This document shows, in pieces, positions 9,516 through 16,497 of a stretch of DNA of 35,756 nucleotides. Made by a program: the position numbers and the translations under genes. The stretch is from Bradyrhizobium acaciae (GTDB taxonomy: Bacteria; Pseudomonadota; Alphaproteobacteria; Rhizobiales; Xanthobacteraceae). Under the pieces are notes generated by a model. It did no database searches. It was not told the origin of the DNA and saw nothing but the letters and a program-made list of their open reading frames with translations. Where the stretch lies: assembly GCF_020889785.1 (NCBI RefSeq), contig NZ_JACMYK010000075.1:1-35756 (forward strand). The letters are read 5' to 3'. Each line of letters opens with the position of its first letter. Position 1 is the first letter of the stretch.

Positions 9516-10478
9516 TCAACCGCCGAGTGCGCCCTGGGTGTTGACGTAGAGCGCATAGATCGACTGGCTTGCCGCCATGAACAGGCGGTTGCGCTTCAGC
9601 CCGCCAAAGCAGAGGTTCGCGCAGCGCTCCGGCAGCGCGATGCGGCCGATCATGACGCCGTCCGGCGCAAACACCACGACGCCGTCGAGCTCGGGATCGC
9701 CCATGCCCCAGCCGCACCACAGATTGCCGTCGATGTCGCAGCGCATGCCGTCGGGCGTGCCGCGGCCGGCATCGATGAACACGCGCTTGTTCGAGATCGT
9801 CCTGCCGTCGGCGGAGACGTCGTAGGCGAGGATCTTGCGGTTCGGCTCGCCGCGGGATTCCACGACGTAGAGGATTGTCTCGTCCGGCGAGAAGCACAGC
9901 CCGTTCGGGCCGAGCACGCCCTCGGCGACGATGCTGGCCCTGCCGGTTTCGGGATCGAGCCGGTAGACGTTGGGCTCGATCTCCGGATCGGCCTTATAGC
10001 CCTCGTAATTGCCGAGCAGGCCGAAGATCGGATCGGTGAACCAGATCGCGCCGTCGGATTTCACCACGACGTCGTTCGGCGAGTTCAGCCGCTTGCCGCC
10101 GAAGGAATCGATCAGCACCGTAATCGAGCCGTCATATTCGGTGCGGACCACGCGGCGGCCGCCATGCTCGCAGCTGATCAGCCGGCCCTGGCGATCGCGG
10201 GTATTGCCGTTGGCGAAGTTCGACGGCTTGCGGAAGATGCTGACAGCGCCGGTCTCTTCTTCCCATTTCAGGATGCGCTGGTTCGGGATGTCGCTGCACA
10301 ACAGATAGCGGCCGTCGCCGAACCACACCGGGCCTTCGGCCCAGCGCAGGCCGGTGGCGATGCGTTCGACGGCGGAGAGCTTCAGCCAGTATTTCTCGAA
10401 GCGCGGATCGAGCGCGTGGATCGCGGGATCGGGATAGCAGGTCGCGGGACGCCAGCCGGCGGAATGAACATCGGACAT
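9516..10478 (-). CDS. SMP-30/gluconolactonase-family lactonase
   Basis: A 320-residue beta-propeller hydrolase of the SMP-30/gluconolactonase/LRE family. The metal-site glutamate lies in RWAEGPVWFGDGRYLLCSD near the N-terminus. Later blades contain SPNDVVVKSDGAIWFTDP (metal-binding Asn and catalytic region), GPNGLCFSPDETILYVVE and TPDGMRCDIDGNLWCGW, all standard family signatures. No signal peptide is seen, so it acts in the cytoplasm. The start at 10478 follows the family pattern; the frame is open to 10619 into the divergent udh gene. It opens sugar lactones to acids. Its divergent partner, a uronate dehydrogenase, makes aldarolactones, so the pair fits two consecutive steps. The ribosome site is weak (GAGAAC). 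Confidence 0.93.
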   Translation of the reverse strand: MSDVHSAGWRPATCYPDPAIHALDPRFEKYWLKLSAVERIATGLRWAEGPVWFGDGRYLLCSDIPNQRILKWEEETGAVSIFRKPSNFANGNTRDRQGRLISCEHGGRRVVRTEYDGSITVLIDSFGGKRLNSPNDVVVKSDGAIWFTDPIFGLLGNYEGYKADPEIEPNVYRLDPETGRASIVAEGVLGPNGLCFSPDETILYVVESRGEPNRKILAYDVSADGRTISNKRVFIDAGRGTPDGMRCDIDGNLWCGWGMGDPELDGVVVFAPDGVMIGRIALPERCANLCFGGLKRNRLFMAASQSIYALYVNTQGALGG

Positions 10479-10591
10479 TTGCTGTTCTCGTTGTTGTGTT
10501 TCGATGGTGTTTCCTTGAGCGCATGGTTTGCTATCATTGTCGGCCTGCGACCGCAATTCGATCGCAGCAATCAGGAAAGGCGAGGGACGGC

Positions 10592-11413
10592 ATGCCACGC
10601 ATATTGATGACCGGCGCATCGGGTGGAATCGGAACGAGCCTGCGCAAGCTGCTGCCGCCGATCTATCCGGATCTGCTGCTGAGCGATATCAAGCCGCCCT
10701 CCGATCTCGGCAGCAACGAGAAATTCAAGGCTGCCGATCTGGCCGATCTCGCAGAGGTCGAGGCGATCTGCGAGGGCGTCGACGGCATCCTGCATTTCGG
10801 CGGCTATTCGGTCGAAGGTTCGTGGGACGCGATCCTGCAGGCCAACATCATCGGCTGCTACAACCTCTTCGAGGCGGCGCGCAAGCAGGGCGTCAAGCGC
10901 GTGATCTTCGCCTCTTCCAATCATGCGGTCGGCTTCTACCCGCGGCATCATCGGATCGGCACCGACGTCACCGCGCGGCCGGACAGTCGTTACGGCGTCA
11001 GCAAGGTGTTCGGCGAGGGCGTCGGCGCGCTCTATGCGGACAAGCACGGCATCAAGGTGACCTGCATCCGGATCGGCAATTTCGGCGAGGCGCCGCTCGA
11101 TCACCGCAGGCTCTCGATCTGGCTCAAGCCGGAAGATCTGGTGCAGCTCTGCCGCATCGGCCTCGAACATCCCGATATCCATTTCGAGGTGCTGTACGGG
11201 GCGTCTTACAACGAGCGCTCGTGGTGGGACAATCACCGCGCCTACGATCTCGGCTATCGCCCGACCGGCCGCGGCGAGGACTTCCGCGAGCACGCGATGG
11301 CCGAGCAGGCCAAGCTGCCGCCCGATCCCGTCGGCGATTACTACCAGGGCGGCACGTTCTGCAGCATGGAGTTCGACGGTGGCCGCACGAGGGTGATCGA
11401 CTGGAAGAAATGA
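10592..11413 (+). CDS. udh: Uronate dehydrogenase (NAD-dependent, extended SDR fold)
   Basis: A 273-residue short-chain dehydrogenase closely resembling Agrobacterium uronate dehydrogenase as I recall it. It shares GxxGxxG as GASGGIG near the start, HFGGYSVEGSWDAILQANIIG, FASSNHAVGFYP (Ser108/109 region), and the catalytic pair Tyr134/Lys138 in RYGVSKVFGE. The substrate-binding N-H after the serines (SSNH) and the ASYNERSWWDN stretch also match. Udh oxidises D-galacturonate or D-glucuronate at C1 to the aldarolactone with NAD. The start at 10592 has GGCGAGGGA upstream. The divergent SMP-30 lactonase would open the product. The stop codon abuts the stop of the convergent IalB-like gene with no spacer and no terminator. 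Substrate preference within uronates is not readable. Confidence 0.88.
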   Translation: MPRILMTGASGGIGTSLRKLLPPIYPDLLLSDIKPPSDLGSNEKFKAADLADLAEVEAICEGVDGILHFGGYSVEGSWDAILQANIIGCYNLFEAARKQGVKRVIFASSNHAVGFYPRHHRIGTDVTARPDSRYGVSKVFGEGVGALYADKHGIKVTCIRIGNFGEAPLDHRRLSIWLKPEDLVQLCRIGLEHPDIHFEVLYGASYNERSWWDNHRAYDLGYRPTGRGEDFREHAMAEQAKLPPDPVGDYYQGGTFCSMEFDGGRTRVIDWKK

Positions 11414-11986
11414 TCAGTCGTCGCACTGCGGCAGCTGCTTCACCGCTTCGGTGTGCTCCCGCTGCGGCTCGTTCGCGTTTTTCCCGGATGTCGCCTTGGG
11501 GGCGCTTCCGGGCCCGTCATAGCTCTGGGAAAAGTGGCTGAGCGGGAAGGTGAGGCTGATCTTCTGTCCGGTCAGGTTCTTGGCTTCCACCACGATCGTT
11601 TGCGCGTGCTTCAGCCGATCGATCAGCTCGCCATCGGCCTCCAGCGTGCCGCCGCAGCCCAGCGTGTAGCAGTGCGTCCGGGCGATCTGCATCGGCTCAT
11701 CCTGGTCGATCCGCAGGCTGATCGTTCCTTCCAGCATGGTCCGCGTGCCGACATTGGCGGTGAGCAGGGCGCGCGTGCTGCTCTGCGGCGAGATGCTGAT
11801 GGTGCCGCCCGACGGCGCGCACTGGCCGCGCGCGGCGGCGGCGACGAAGCAGCTCGCCTGGGTCAGGCAGGTCTTGGTCCAGGGCTCATAGCTGAGCTCG
11901 GTGGCGCGGGGATCGGCCGCTTGGCTGACGCCGGCAAGCGCAAGCTGCGCAGCGAACGATCCAATCAACAAAGCCGCATGGCGCAT
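11414..11986 (-). CDS. IalB-like (invasion-associated locus B family) exported protein
   Basis: A 190-residue protein with a signal peptide (MRHAALLIGSFAAQLALAGVSQAA, cut near residue 24). The mature part fits the IalB family: EPWTKTCLTQASCFVAAAARGQC with paired cysteines, a beta-rich middle (GGTISISPQ, LEGTISLRIDQDEPM) and the Cys motif HCYTLGCGGTLEADGELIDRLK. The family is periplasmic and widespread in Rhizobiales; its biochemical role is not settled. The start at 11986 has AAGGAG spaced 7 nt away; a GTG at 12001 lies in frame, but the ribosome site would then be inside the coding region. It is the second gene behind the GntR regulator on the same strand, 34 bp downstream, so the two may be cotranscribed. 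It ends exactly where udh ends on the other strand. Confidence 0.85.
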   Translation of the reverse strand: MRHAALLIGSFAAQLALAGVSQAADPRATELSYEPWTKTCLTQASCFVAAAARGQCAPSGGTISISPQSSTRALLTANVGTRTMLEGTISLRIDQDEPMQIARTHCYTLGCGGTLEADGELIDRLKHAQTIVVEAKNLTGQKISLTFPLSHFSQSYDGPGSAPKATSGKNANEPQREHTEAVKQLPQCDD

Positions 11987-12020
11987 CGTGGTCTCCTTCA
12001 CGAGGGGGCCGCGTATCGCG

Positions 12021-12713
12021 CTATTGCGGCTTTTTGTCGTTGGAGATGCGGACGAGGTAGTCCGCCTTGCTGTACTGCATGTGATCGACGCAGAGCTGCG
12101 CGAGCGCCCAGCTGTCGCGGCCCTTCAAGAGCTCGATCATCAATTCGTGCTGGCGGCGCGACAGCGCGAGGCCCTCGCTGTCGGCGAGATTCTTGGCGCG
12201 CATCGGCAGCGTCAGGTTCATGTAGTCCTGCAGCGAGCGGACGAGATACGGATTGCCGCAGGCAGAGAACAGCGCGAGGTGGAACGCATCGTTGGTTTCG
12301 TGGATGCCGCGCATGTCCTGCGCGTCGGCCTTGAGGCAGTACTGCCGTTGCAGCTCGCTCAACTGGTCGATCAGGCTTTCCGGTGCGGGTAGAGCGATCA
12401 TCAGCGCCGCCTGCCGCGTCAGCATCTCGCGCACCTCGTAGATCTGCCGCACCTCCTCGGCCGAATAGAACCGCACCGTGGCGCCGACATTCTTCTCGCG
12501 CAGCACGATACCCTGGCGCTCGAGCTGGAACAGCGCCTGGCGGACGAAATGCCGGCTCGCGCCGTAGCGCTGCATCAAGGTATCCTCGACCAGCCGCAGG
12601 CCAGGTTCGAAGCGGCCGAAGATGATGTCCTCCTCCAGCCGGCGGATCACCTCCGCCTGCTCCTCCTCGCGCGAGGGGGCCTGGAGTTCGGGCAATGTGG
12701 GCTGGGCCTTCAT
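12021..12713 (-). CDS. GntR-family transcriptional regulator (FadR subfamily, FCD domain)
   Basis: A 230-residue regulator. Residues about 18-85 form the GntR winged helix (VIRRLEEDIIFGRFEPGLRL, YGASRHFVRQALFQLERQGIV), and about 95-220 form the all-helical FCD ligand domain with metal-site type residues (HETNDAFHLALFSACGNP, RRQHELMIELLKGRD). FCD-type GntR proteins sense carboxylates, commonly sugar acids, and usually repress. It diverges from the dehydratase gene across 173 bp that hold two copies of an ATTGTC/ATTGAC palindromic site. The same sites recur before the TRAP operon, so this protein is the best candidate regulator of both. The start at 12713 is the first ATG of the domain region; the ribosome site is weak. 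Confidence 0.92.
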   Translation of the reverse strand: MKAQPTLPELQAPSREEEQAEVIRRLEEDIIFGRFEPGLRLVEDTLMQRYGASRHFVRQALFQLERQGIVLREKNVGATVRFYSAEEVRQIYEVREMLTRQAALMIALPAPESLIDQLSELQRQYCLKADAQDMRGIHETNDAFHLALFSACGNPYLVRSLQDYMNLTLPMRAKNLADSEGLALSRRQHELMIELLKGRDSWALAQLCVDHMQYSKADYLVRISNDKKPQ

Positions 12714-12761
12714 GCGCTCGCGGCTTCGGATCGATGCCGGAGGTCAGCACGGCACGCCGGT

Positions 12762-12835
12762 TATTGTCAATAATGGGGGCGATTTTGCCGCAGATCAGCG
12801 CCGCTCTGTCGCCAGATTATCTCATATTGACAATA
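12762..12835. promoter_or_regulatory. Paired GntR-type operators before the dehydratase gene
   Basis: TATTGTCAATA at 12762-12772 and TATTGACAATA at 12825-12835 are exact reverse complements of each other, each a near-palindrome around a single central base. The centres are 63 bp apart, about six helical turns. They lie between the divergent GntR gene and the dehydratase and fit a looping repressor. The same pair is found before the TRAP gene (14616-14691). Confidence 0.75.
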
Positions 12836-12886
12836 ATTCCCGCCGCTCCTTAAGTGCGCCCGAACCATCAACGGGACGAGAAGAAA

Positions 12887-14590
12887 ATGGCCGACGGACT
12901 TCGCAAGGGACTGACCAGCTATGGTGACGCCGGCTTCTCGCTGTTCCTGCGCAAGGCCTTCATCAAGGCGATGGGCTATTCGGACGATGCGCTCAATCGC
13001 CCGATCGTCGGCATCACCAACACCTACAGCGATTACAATCCCTGCCACGGCAATGTGCCCCAGATCATCGAGGCGGTGAAGCGCGGCGTGATGCTGTCGG
13101 GCGCGATGCCGTTCGTATTCCCGACCATCTCCATCGCCGAGAGCTTTGCGCATCCGACCTCGATGTATCTGCGCAATCTGATGGCGATGGATACCGAGGA
13201 GATGATCCGCGCCCAGCCGATGGATGCGGTGATCGTGATCGGCGGCTGCGACAAGACCCTGCCGGCGCAGCTGATGGCCGCGATCAGCGCCGATCTGCCG
13301 ACGGTGGTGATTCCGGTCGGGCCGATGGTGGTCGGTCATCACAAGGGCGAGGTGCTCGGCGCCTGCACCGATTGCCGCCGGCTGTGGGGCAAGTATCGCG
13401 CCGGCGAGATCGACGACACCGAGATCGAGGCGGTGAACGGCCGCCTCGCGCCGTCGGTCGGCACCTGCATGGTGATGGGCACGGCTTCGACCATGGCCTG
13501 CATCACCGAAGCGCTTGGCCTGTCGCTGCCGATGAGCGCGACGATCCCGGCGCCGCATGCCGAACGCTTCCGCTCCGCGGAGGCCAGCGGCCGCGTCGCC
13601 GCCGAGATGGCGAAGACCAAGTGGCCGAAGCCGAGCGAGATCCTGACGCCGTCGTCGTTCCGCAACGCCCAGGTCGTCTTGCAGGCGATCGGCGGCTCGA
13701 CCAACGGGCTGATCCATCTCACCGCCATCGCCAACCGCTCGCCGCACAGGATCGACCTCGATGCGTTCGACAAGCTCGGCCGCGAGGTGCCGGTGCTGGT
13801 CGACCTCAAGCCGTCGGGCGAGCACTACATGGAGCATTTCCATCATGCCGGCGGCGTTCCGAAGCTGATGGCACAGCTCGGCGACCTCATCGACCTCGAT
13901 GCAAAGACCATCACCGGCCAAACCTTGCGCGAGGTCGTCGCCAATGCCGAGGACGTGCCGGGACAGGATGCGATCCGGTCCAAGGCGAACCCGATCAAGT
14001 CCGAAGGCGCGATGGCGATCCTGCACGGCAATCTCGCGCCGCGCGGCGCCGTGATCAAGCAGTCGGCGGCGAGCCCGAAGCTATTGCAGCACACCGGCCG
14101 CGCCGTGGTGTTCGAGTCGGTCGAGGACATGACACTGCGGGTCGACGACCCCGCGCTCGATGTGACCGCCGACGACGTGCTGGTGCTGCGCAATGCCGGT
14201 CCGAAGGGCGCGCCGGGCATGCCCGAGGCGGGTTACCTGCCGATCCCGAAGAAGCTCGCGCGCACCGGGGTGAAGGACATGGTCCGCATCTCCGATGCGC
14301 GGATGAGCGGCACCGCGTTCGGCACCATCGTGTTGCACATCACGCCGGAGTCTGCCGTCGGCGGTCCGCTCGGCCTGGTGCGGAACGGCGACATGATCCG
14401 GCTCGATGTTGCCAAGCGCAGCATCGATCTGCTGGTCGACGAGGCCGAGTTGCAGAAGCGACGCGCGGCGCTCGCCCCCGCCGGCACGCCCGATTGGGCC
14501 AAGCGCGGCTATGCGCATCTCTTCAACGAGACGATCCTGCAGGCCGATGAGGGCTGCGATTTCGACTTCATGCGCGCCAAGGGGAAGTAG
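12887..14590 (+). CDS. IlvD/Edd-family sugar-acid dehydratase, iron-sulfur type
   Basis: A 567-residue dehydratase of the IlvD/Edd family, converting an aldonic or related acid to its 2-keto-3-deoxy form. The cluster ligands are visible: Cys53 in YSDYNPCHGN, Cys121 in GGCDKT and Cys194 in GTCMVMGTAST. The spacing (68 and 73 residues) is that which I recall for the [2Fe-2S] L-arabonate and D-xylonate dehydratases. The C-terminal catalytic serine lies in RISDARMSGTAFGT. So it is a sugar-acid enzyme, not dihydroxy-acid dehydratase of valine synthesis. The start at 12887 follows GACGAGAAG. The GntR gene diverges upstream and the TRAP importer follows after 153 bp. With Udh and a lactonase close by, an aldarate or pentonate is the likely substrate. 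Confidence 0.93.
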   Translation: MADGLRKGLTSYGDAGFSLFLRKAFIKAMGYSDDALNRPIVGITNTYSDYNPCHGNVPQIIEAVKRGVMLSGAMPFVFPTISIAESFAHPTSMYLRNLMAMDTEEMIRAQPMDAVIVIGGCDKTLPAQLMAAISADLPTVVIPVGPMVVGHHKGEVLGACTDCRRLWGKYRAGEIDDTEIEAVNGRLAPSVGTCMVMGTASTMACITEALGLSLPMSATIPAPHAERFRSAEASGRVAAEMAKTKWPKPSEILTPSSFRNAQVVLQAIGGSTNGLIHLTAIANRSPHRIDLDAFDKLGREVPVLVDLKPSGEHYMEHFHHAGGVPKLMAQLGDLIDLDAKTITGQTLREVVANAEDVPGQDAIRSKANPIKSEGAMAILHGNLAPRGAVIKQSAASPKLLQHTGRAVVFESVEDMTLRVDDPALDVTADDVLVLRNAGPKGAPGMPEAGYLPIPKKLARTGVKDMVRISDARMSGTAFGTIVLHITPESAVGGPLGLVRNGDMIRLDVAKRSIDLLVDEAELQKRRAALAPAGTPDWAKRGYAHLFNETILQADEGCDFDFMRAKGK

Positions 14591-14615
14591 CGCGCAAAGT
14601 TCGGCGCATTTGCCG

Positions 14616-14691
14616 AATTGTCGATAATTCTGGCGATGCGGCGCTCGTTAATGCCTACGACGAGCTGATTACCTCTGTTTTATTGACAATC
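14616..14691. promoter_or_regulatory. Paired GntR-type operators before the TRAP operon
   Basis: AATTGTCGATAATT (14616-14629) and TATTGACAATC (14681-14691) match the two sites in front of the dehydratase in sequence, order and spacing (about 65 bp between equivalent centres, against 63). They lie in the 153-bp gap before the TRAP binding-protein gene, which implies a separate regulated promoter here. The regulator is most likely the product of 12021-12713. Confidence 0.72.
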
Positions 14692-14743
14692 CCGCAGAAC
14701 TGATGGGATGATCGCGTCAAATAAAAACAGGGGGAACGTCGCG

Positions 14744-15745
14744 ATGGGCTACTCAGCCGGGATCGTCGGGATCGCCATGACCGCAGCAGCGCTGCTGCTG
14801 CCCGCGCGTGCCGGCGCGCAGGAGGTCAAGCACTTCCGCTTCGCCTACGATCAGCCGCGCAACACCGGCTATTCGGTCGCCGGCGATCTCTTTGCCGACA
14901 AGCTCAAGGAGTTGAGCAAGGGGACGTTGATCGTCGACCAATATCCCGGCGCGCAGCTCGGCCAGGAGCCGCAGCTGCTGCAACTCGTCAAGTCGGGCGA
15001 TATCGAGTTCGCGATCATCTCCTCCGCCAACACTGCGACGATCTCGCCGCAGGCCGGCGTGATGTCGCTGCACTTCCTGTTCCGCAACGACGCCCATGTG
15101 ATCAAGGCGCTGGCCGACCCGCAGGTGTTCGACGCGATCAGGACGATGATCGACGAGACCGCGCAGGGCCTGCACGTGATCGGCACCGGCTCGCAGGGCG
15201 TGCGCCACATCTACAGCAAGAGGGAAATCCACAACGTCGGCGACCTCAAGGGCGTCAAGGTCCGGGTGCAGGCGACCGCGACCGAGGACACCATGTTCCC
15301 GGCCTATGGCGCGCAGACGGTGCATATGCCGTTCGGCAGCGTCTACACCTCGCTGCAGACCGGCGTGGTCGACGCCGCCGAGAACAGCATCAACGTCTAT
15401 CTCGTCAACAAGCACTATGAGGTGGCGCCGGTGCTCTCGATCACCGAGCACGAGGCCAACAATGCGCTGCTGTTCGTCTCCGACAAGCTGTGGCAGAGCC
15501 TCTCCGCCGAGCAGAAGCAGTGGGTGCAGGCTGCCGCCAACGAGGTCAGCGCCAAGGAGCCGCAGAAAGCCTTCGAGCTGGAACGGAATGCGCTGACCAA
15601 GCTGAAGTCGTTCGGCGTCAAGGTGGTCGAGGACGTGGACAAGAAGAGTTTCACCGCTGTCGCTGATCCCTATCTCGACAAGCTCGCCAAGGAGCTCGGT
15701 CCGCATGCGGAGAAGATCAAGAACCTGATCCGCGCGATCAATTAA
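14744..15745 (+). CDS. TRAP transporter substrate-binding protein (DctP family)
   Basis: A 333-residue periplasmic binding protein. It has a signal peptide (hydrophobic IVGIAMTAAALLLPARAGAQ, cut near residue 26) and the DctP fold signatures SGDIEFAIISSA, the carboxylate-binding arginine in LKGVKVRVQAT, and TGVVDAAENSINVYL. It captures an organic acid and hands it to the DctQ/DctM membrane pair encoded next. The start at 14744 has GGGGGAAC 8 nt upstream; an in-frame ATG at 14708 would place extra polar residues before the signal peptide. A palindromic repeat (15751-15892) separates it from the permease gene, an arrangement that may favour higher levels of the binding protein. The ligand is probably the sugar acid handled by the dehydratase, given the shared operators. 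Confidence 0.94.
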   Translation: MGYSAGIVGIAMTAAALLLPARAGAQEVKHFRFAYDQPRNTGYSVAGDLFADKLKELSKGTLIVDQYPGAQLGQEPQLLQLVKSGDIEFAIISSANTATISPQAGVMSLHFLFRNDAHVIKALADPQVFDAIRTMIDETAQGLHVIGTGSQGVRHIYSKREIHNVGDLKGVKVRVQATATEDTMFPAYGAQTVHMPFGSVYTSLQTGVVDAAENSINVYLVNKHYEVAPVLSITEHEANNALLFVSDKLWQSLSAEQKQWVQAAANEVSAKEPQKAFELERNALTKLKSFGVKVVEDVDKKSFTAVADPYLDKLAKELGPHAEKIKNLIRAIN

Positions 15746-15750
15746 ACAAG

Positions 15751-15892
15751 CGTCGTCCCGGCGAAGGCCGGGACCCATACGCCGCGGCTTGTCCATTGAA
15801 GCACCGGGCCGCCGTTCTTTCTCAAAGCATCAGGCGCCGGTGGTTATGGGTCCCGGCCCCCCGTGCGCAATTGCGCACTAGGCCGGGACGAC
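15751..15892. repeat. Palindromic intergenic repeat with nested GTGCGCAATTGCGCAC, inside the TRAP operon
   Basis: The left end is CGTCGTCCCGGC-GAAG-GCCGGGACCCATA, the right end TTATGGGTCCCGGCC...GGCCGGGACGAC. The loop of the right hairpin is replaced by CCCCGTGCGCAATTGCGCACTA, carrying the 16-bp palindrome at 15863-15878. The element starts 5 bp after the binding-protein stop codon and ends 21 bp before the DctQ start. It shares its ends with the copies at 7679, 20308 and 26496. Confidence 0.85.
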
Positions 15893-15912
15893 ATACGAGG
15901 ACAGAGCATTCG

Positions 15913-16497
15913 ATGGCCATGGCCGACAGACTGGTGCTGCAACGTCAGCGGCATCTGAAATGGCGGGCGCTCGACCGGCTCGAGCTGATCCTGATGATGC
16001 TGTGCGGCCTGCTGTGCTTCGGCTTCTCGCTCTCGGTGACCGCCGACATCGTCACCCGCACCATCGGCCATCCCTGGCTGTGGCTGCAGGAGGTGACCTC
16101 GACGCTGTTCATCTATGCAATCTTCATCGGTGCCGCGGTCGCGACACGACGTAACGATCATCTCTATCTGACCGCACTCTCGGAGGCGATGCACGGCAGG
16201 TCGCGGACATTCGTCGAGATCGTCATTCGCCTCGTCGTGCTGGGCGTTGCCTTCTGCCTGGTCTGGTATGGCTATCAGAATTACCTGCGCGGCTTCGGCA
16301 GCTTCCGCCTTCCGTCCGGCACGCCGATCGCCTCGCTCTATGCCGTGATCCCGCTGTCGGGCATCCTGATCGGCCTGTTCACGATCGAGCAGCTCGTCAA
16401 CGGCATCCGCAACGGCTTCGATCATCCGGAGCCGCCGGACGATGACCTTGCGATATCAGCGATCAACACCAGCGCGACGACGGGAGTGCGGCCGTGA
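15913..16497 (+). CDS. TRAP transporter small permease (DctQ family)
   Basis: A 194-residue membrane protein with four predicted helices (LILMMLCGLLCFGFSLSV; VTSTLFIYAIFIGAAVA; IVIRLVVLGVAFCLVWYG; SLYAVIPLSGILIGLFTI), as usual for DctQ. The conserved segment WLQEVTSTLFIYAIFIGAA and the R-x-D-H loop RRNDHLYLTAL are present. It forms the membrane complex with DctM and docks the binding protein. The start at 15913 follows GAGGACAGAG; a second ATG two codons later (15919) is equally possible. The frame extends into the repeat upstream, which is not coding. The stop overlaps the GTG start of the DctM gene by three bases (GTGA), so translation is coupled. Confidence 0.92.
   Translation: MAMADRLVLQRQRHLKWRALDRLELILMMLCGLLCFGFSLSVTADIVTRTIGHPWLWLQEVTSTLFIYAIFIGAAVATRRNDHLYLTALSEAMHGRSRTFVEIVIRLVVLGVAFCLVWYGYQNYLRGFGSFRLPSGTPIASLYAVIPLSGILIGLFTIEQLVNGIRNGFDHPEPPDDDLAISAINTSATTGVRP

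Noticed and set aside
12767..14026. Minus-strand open frame opposite the IlvD/Edd dehydratase
   Set aside because: His/Arg/Asp-rich antisense translation; it also runs across the GntR operators.
12887..14590. Dihydroxy-acid dehydratase (ilvD) of branched-chain amino acid synthesis
   Set aside because: The cysteine spacing and the sugar-acid context (GntR/FCD regulator, TRAP importer, Udh) point to a sugar-acid dehydratase, and no other ilv gene is near.
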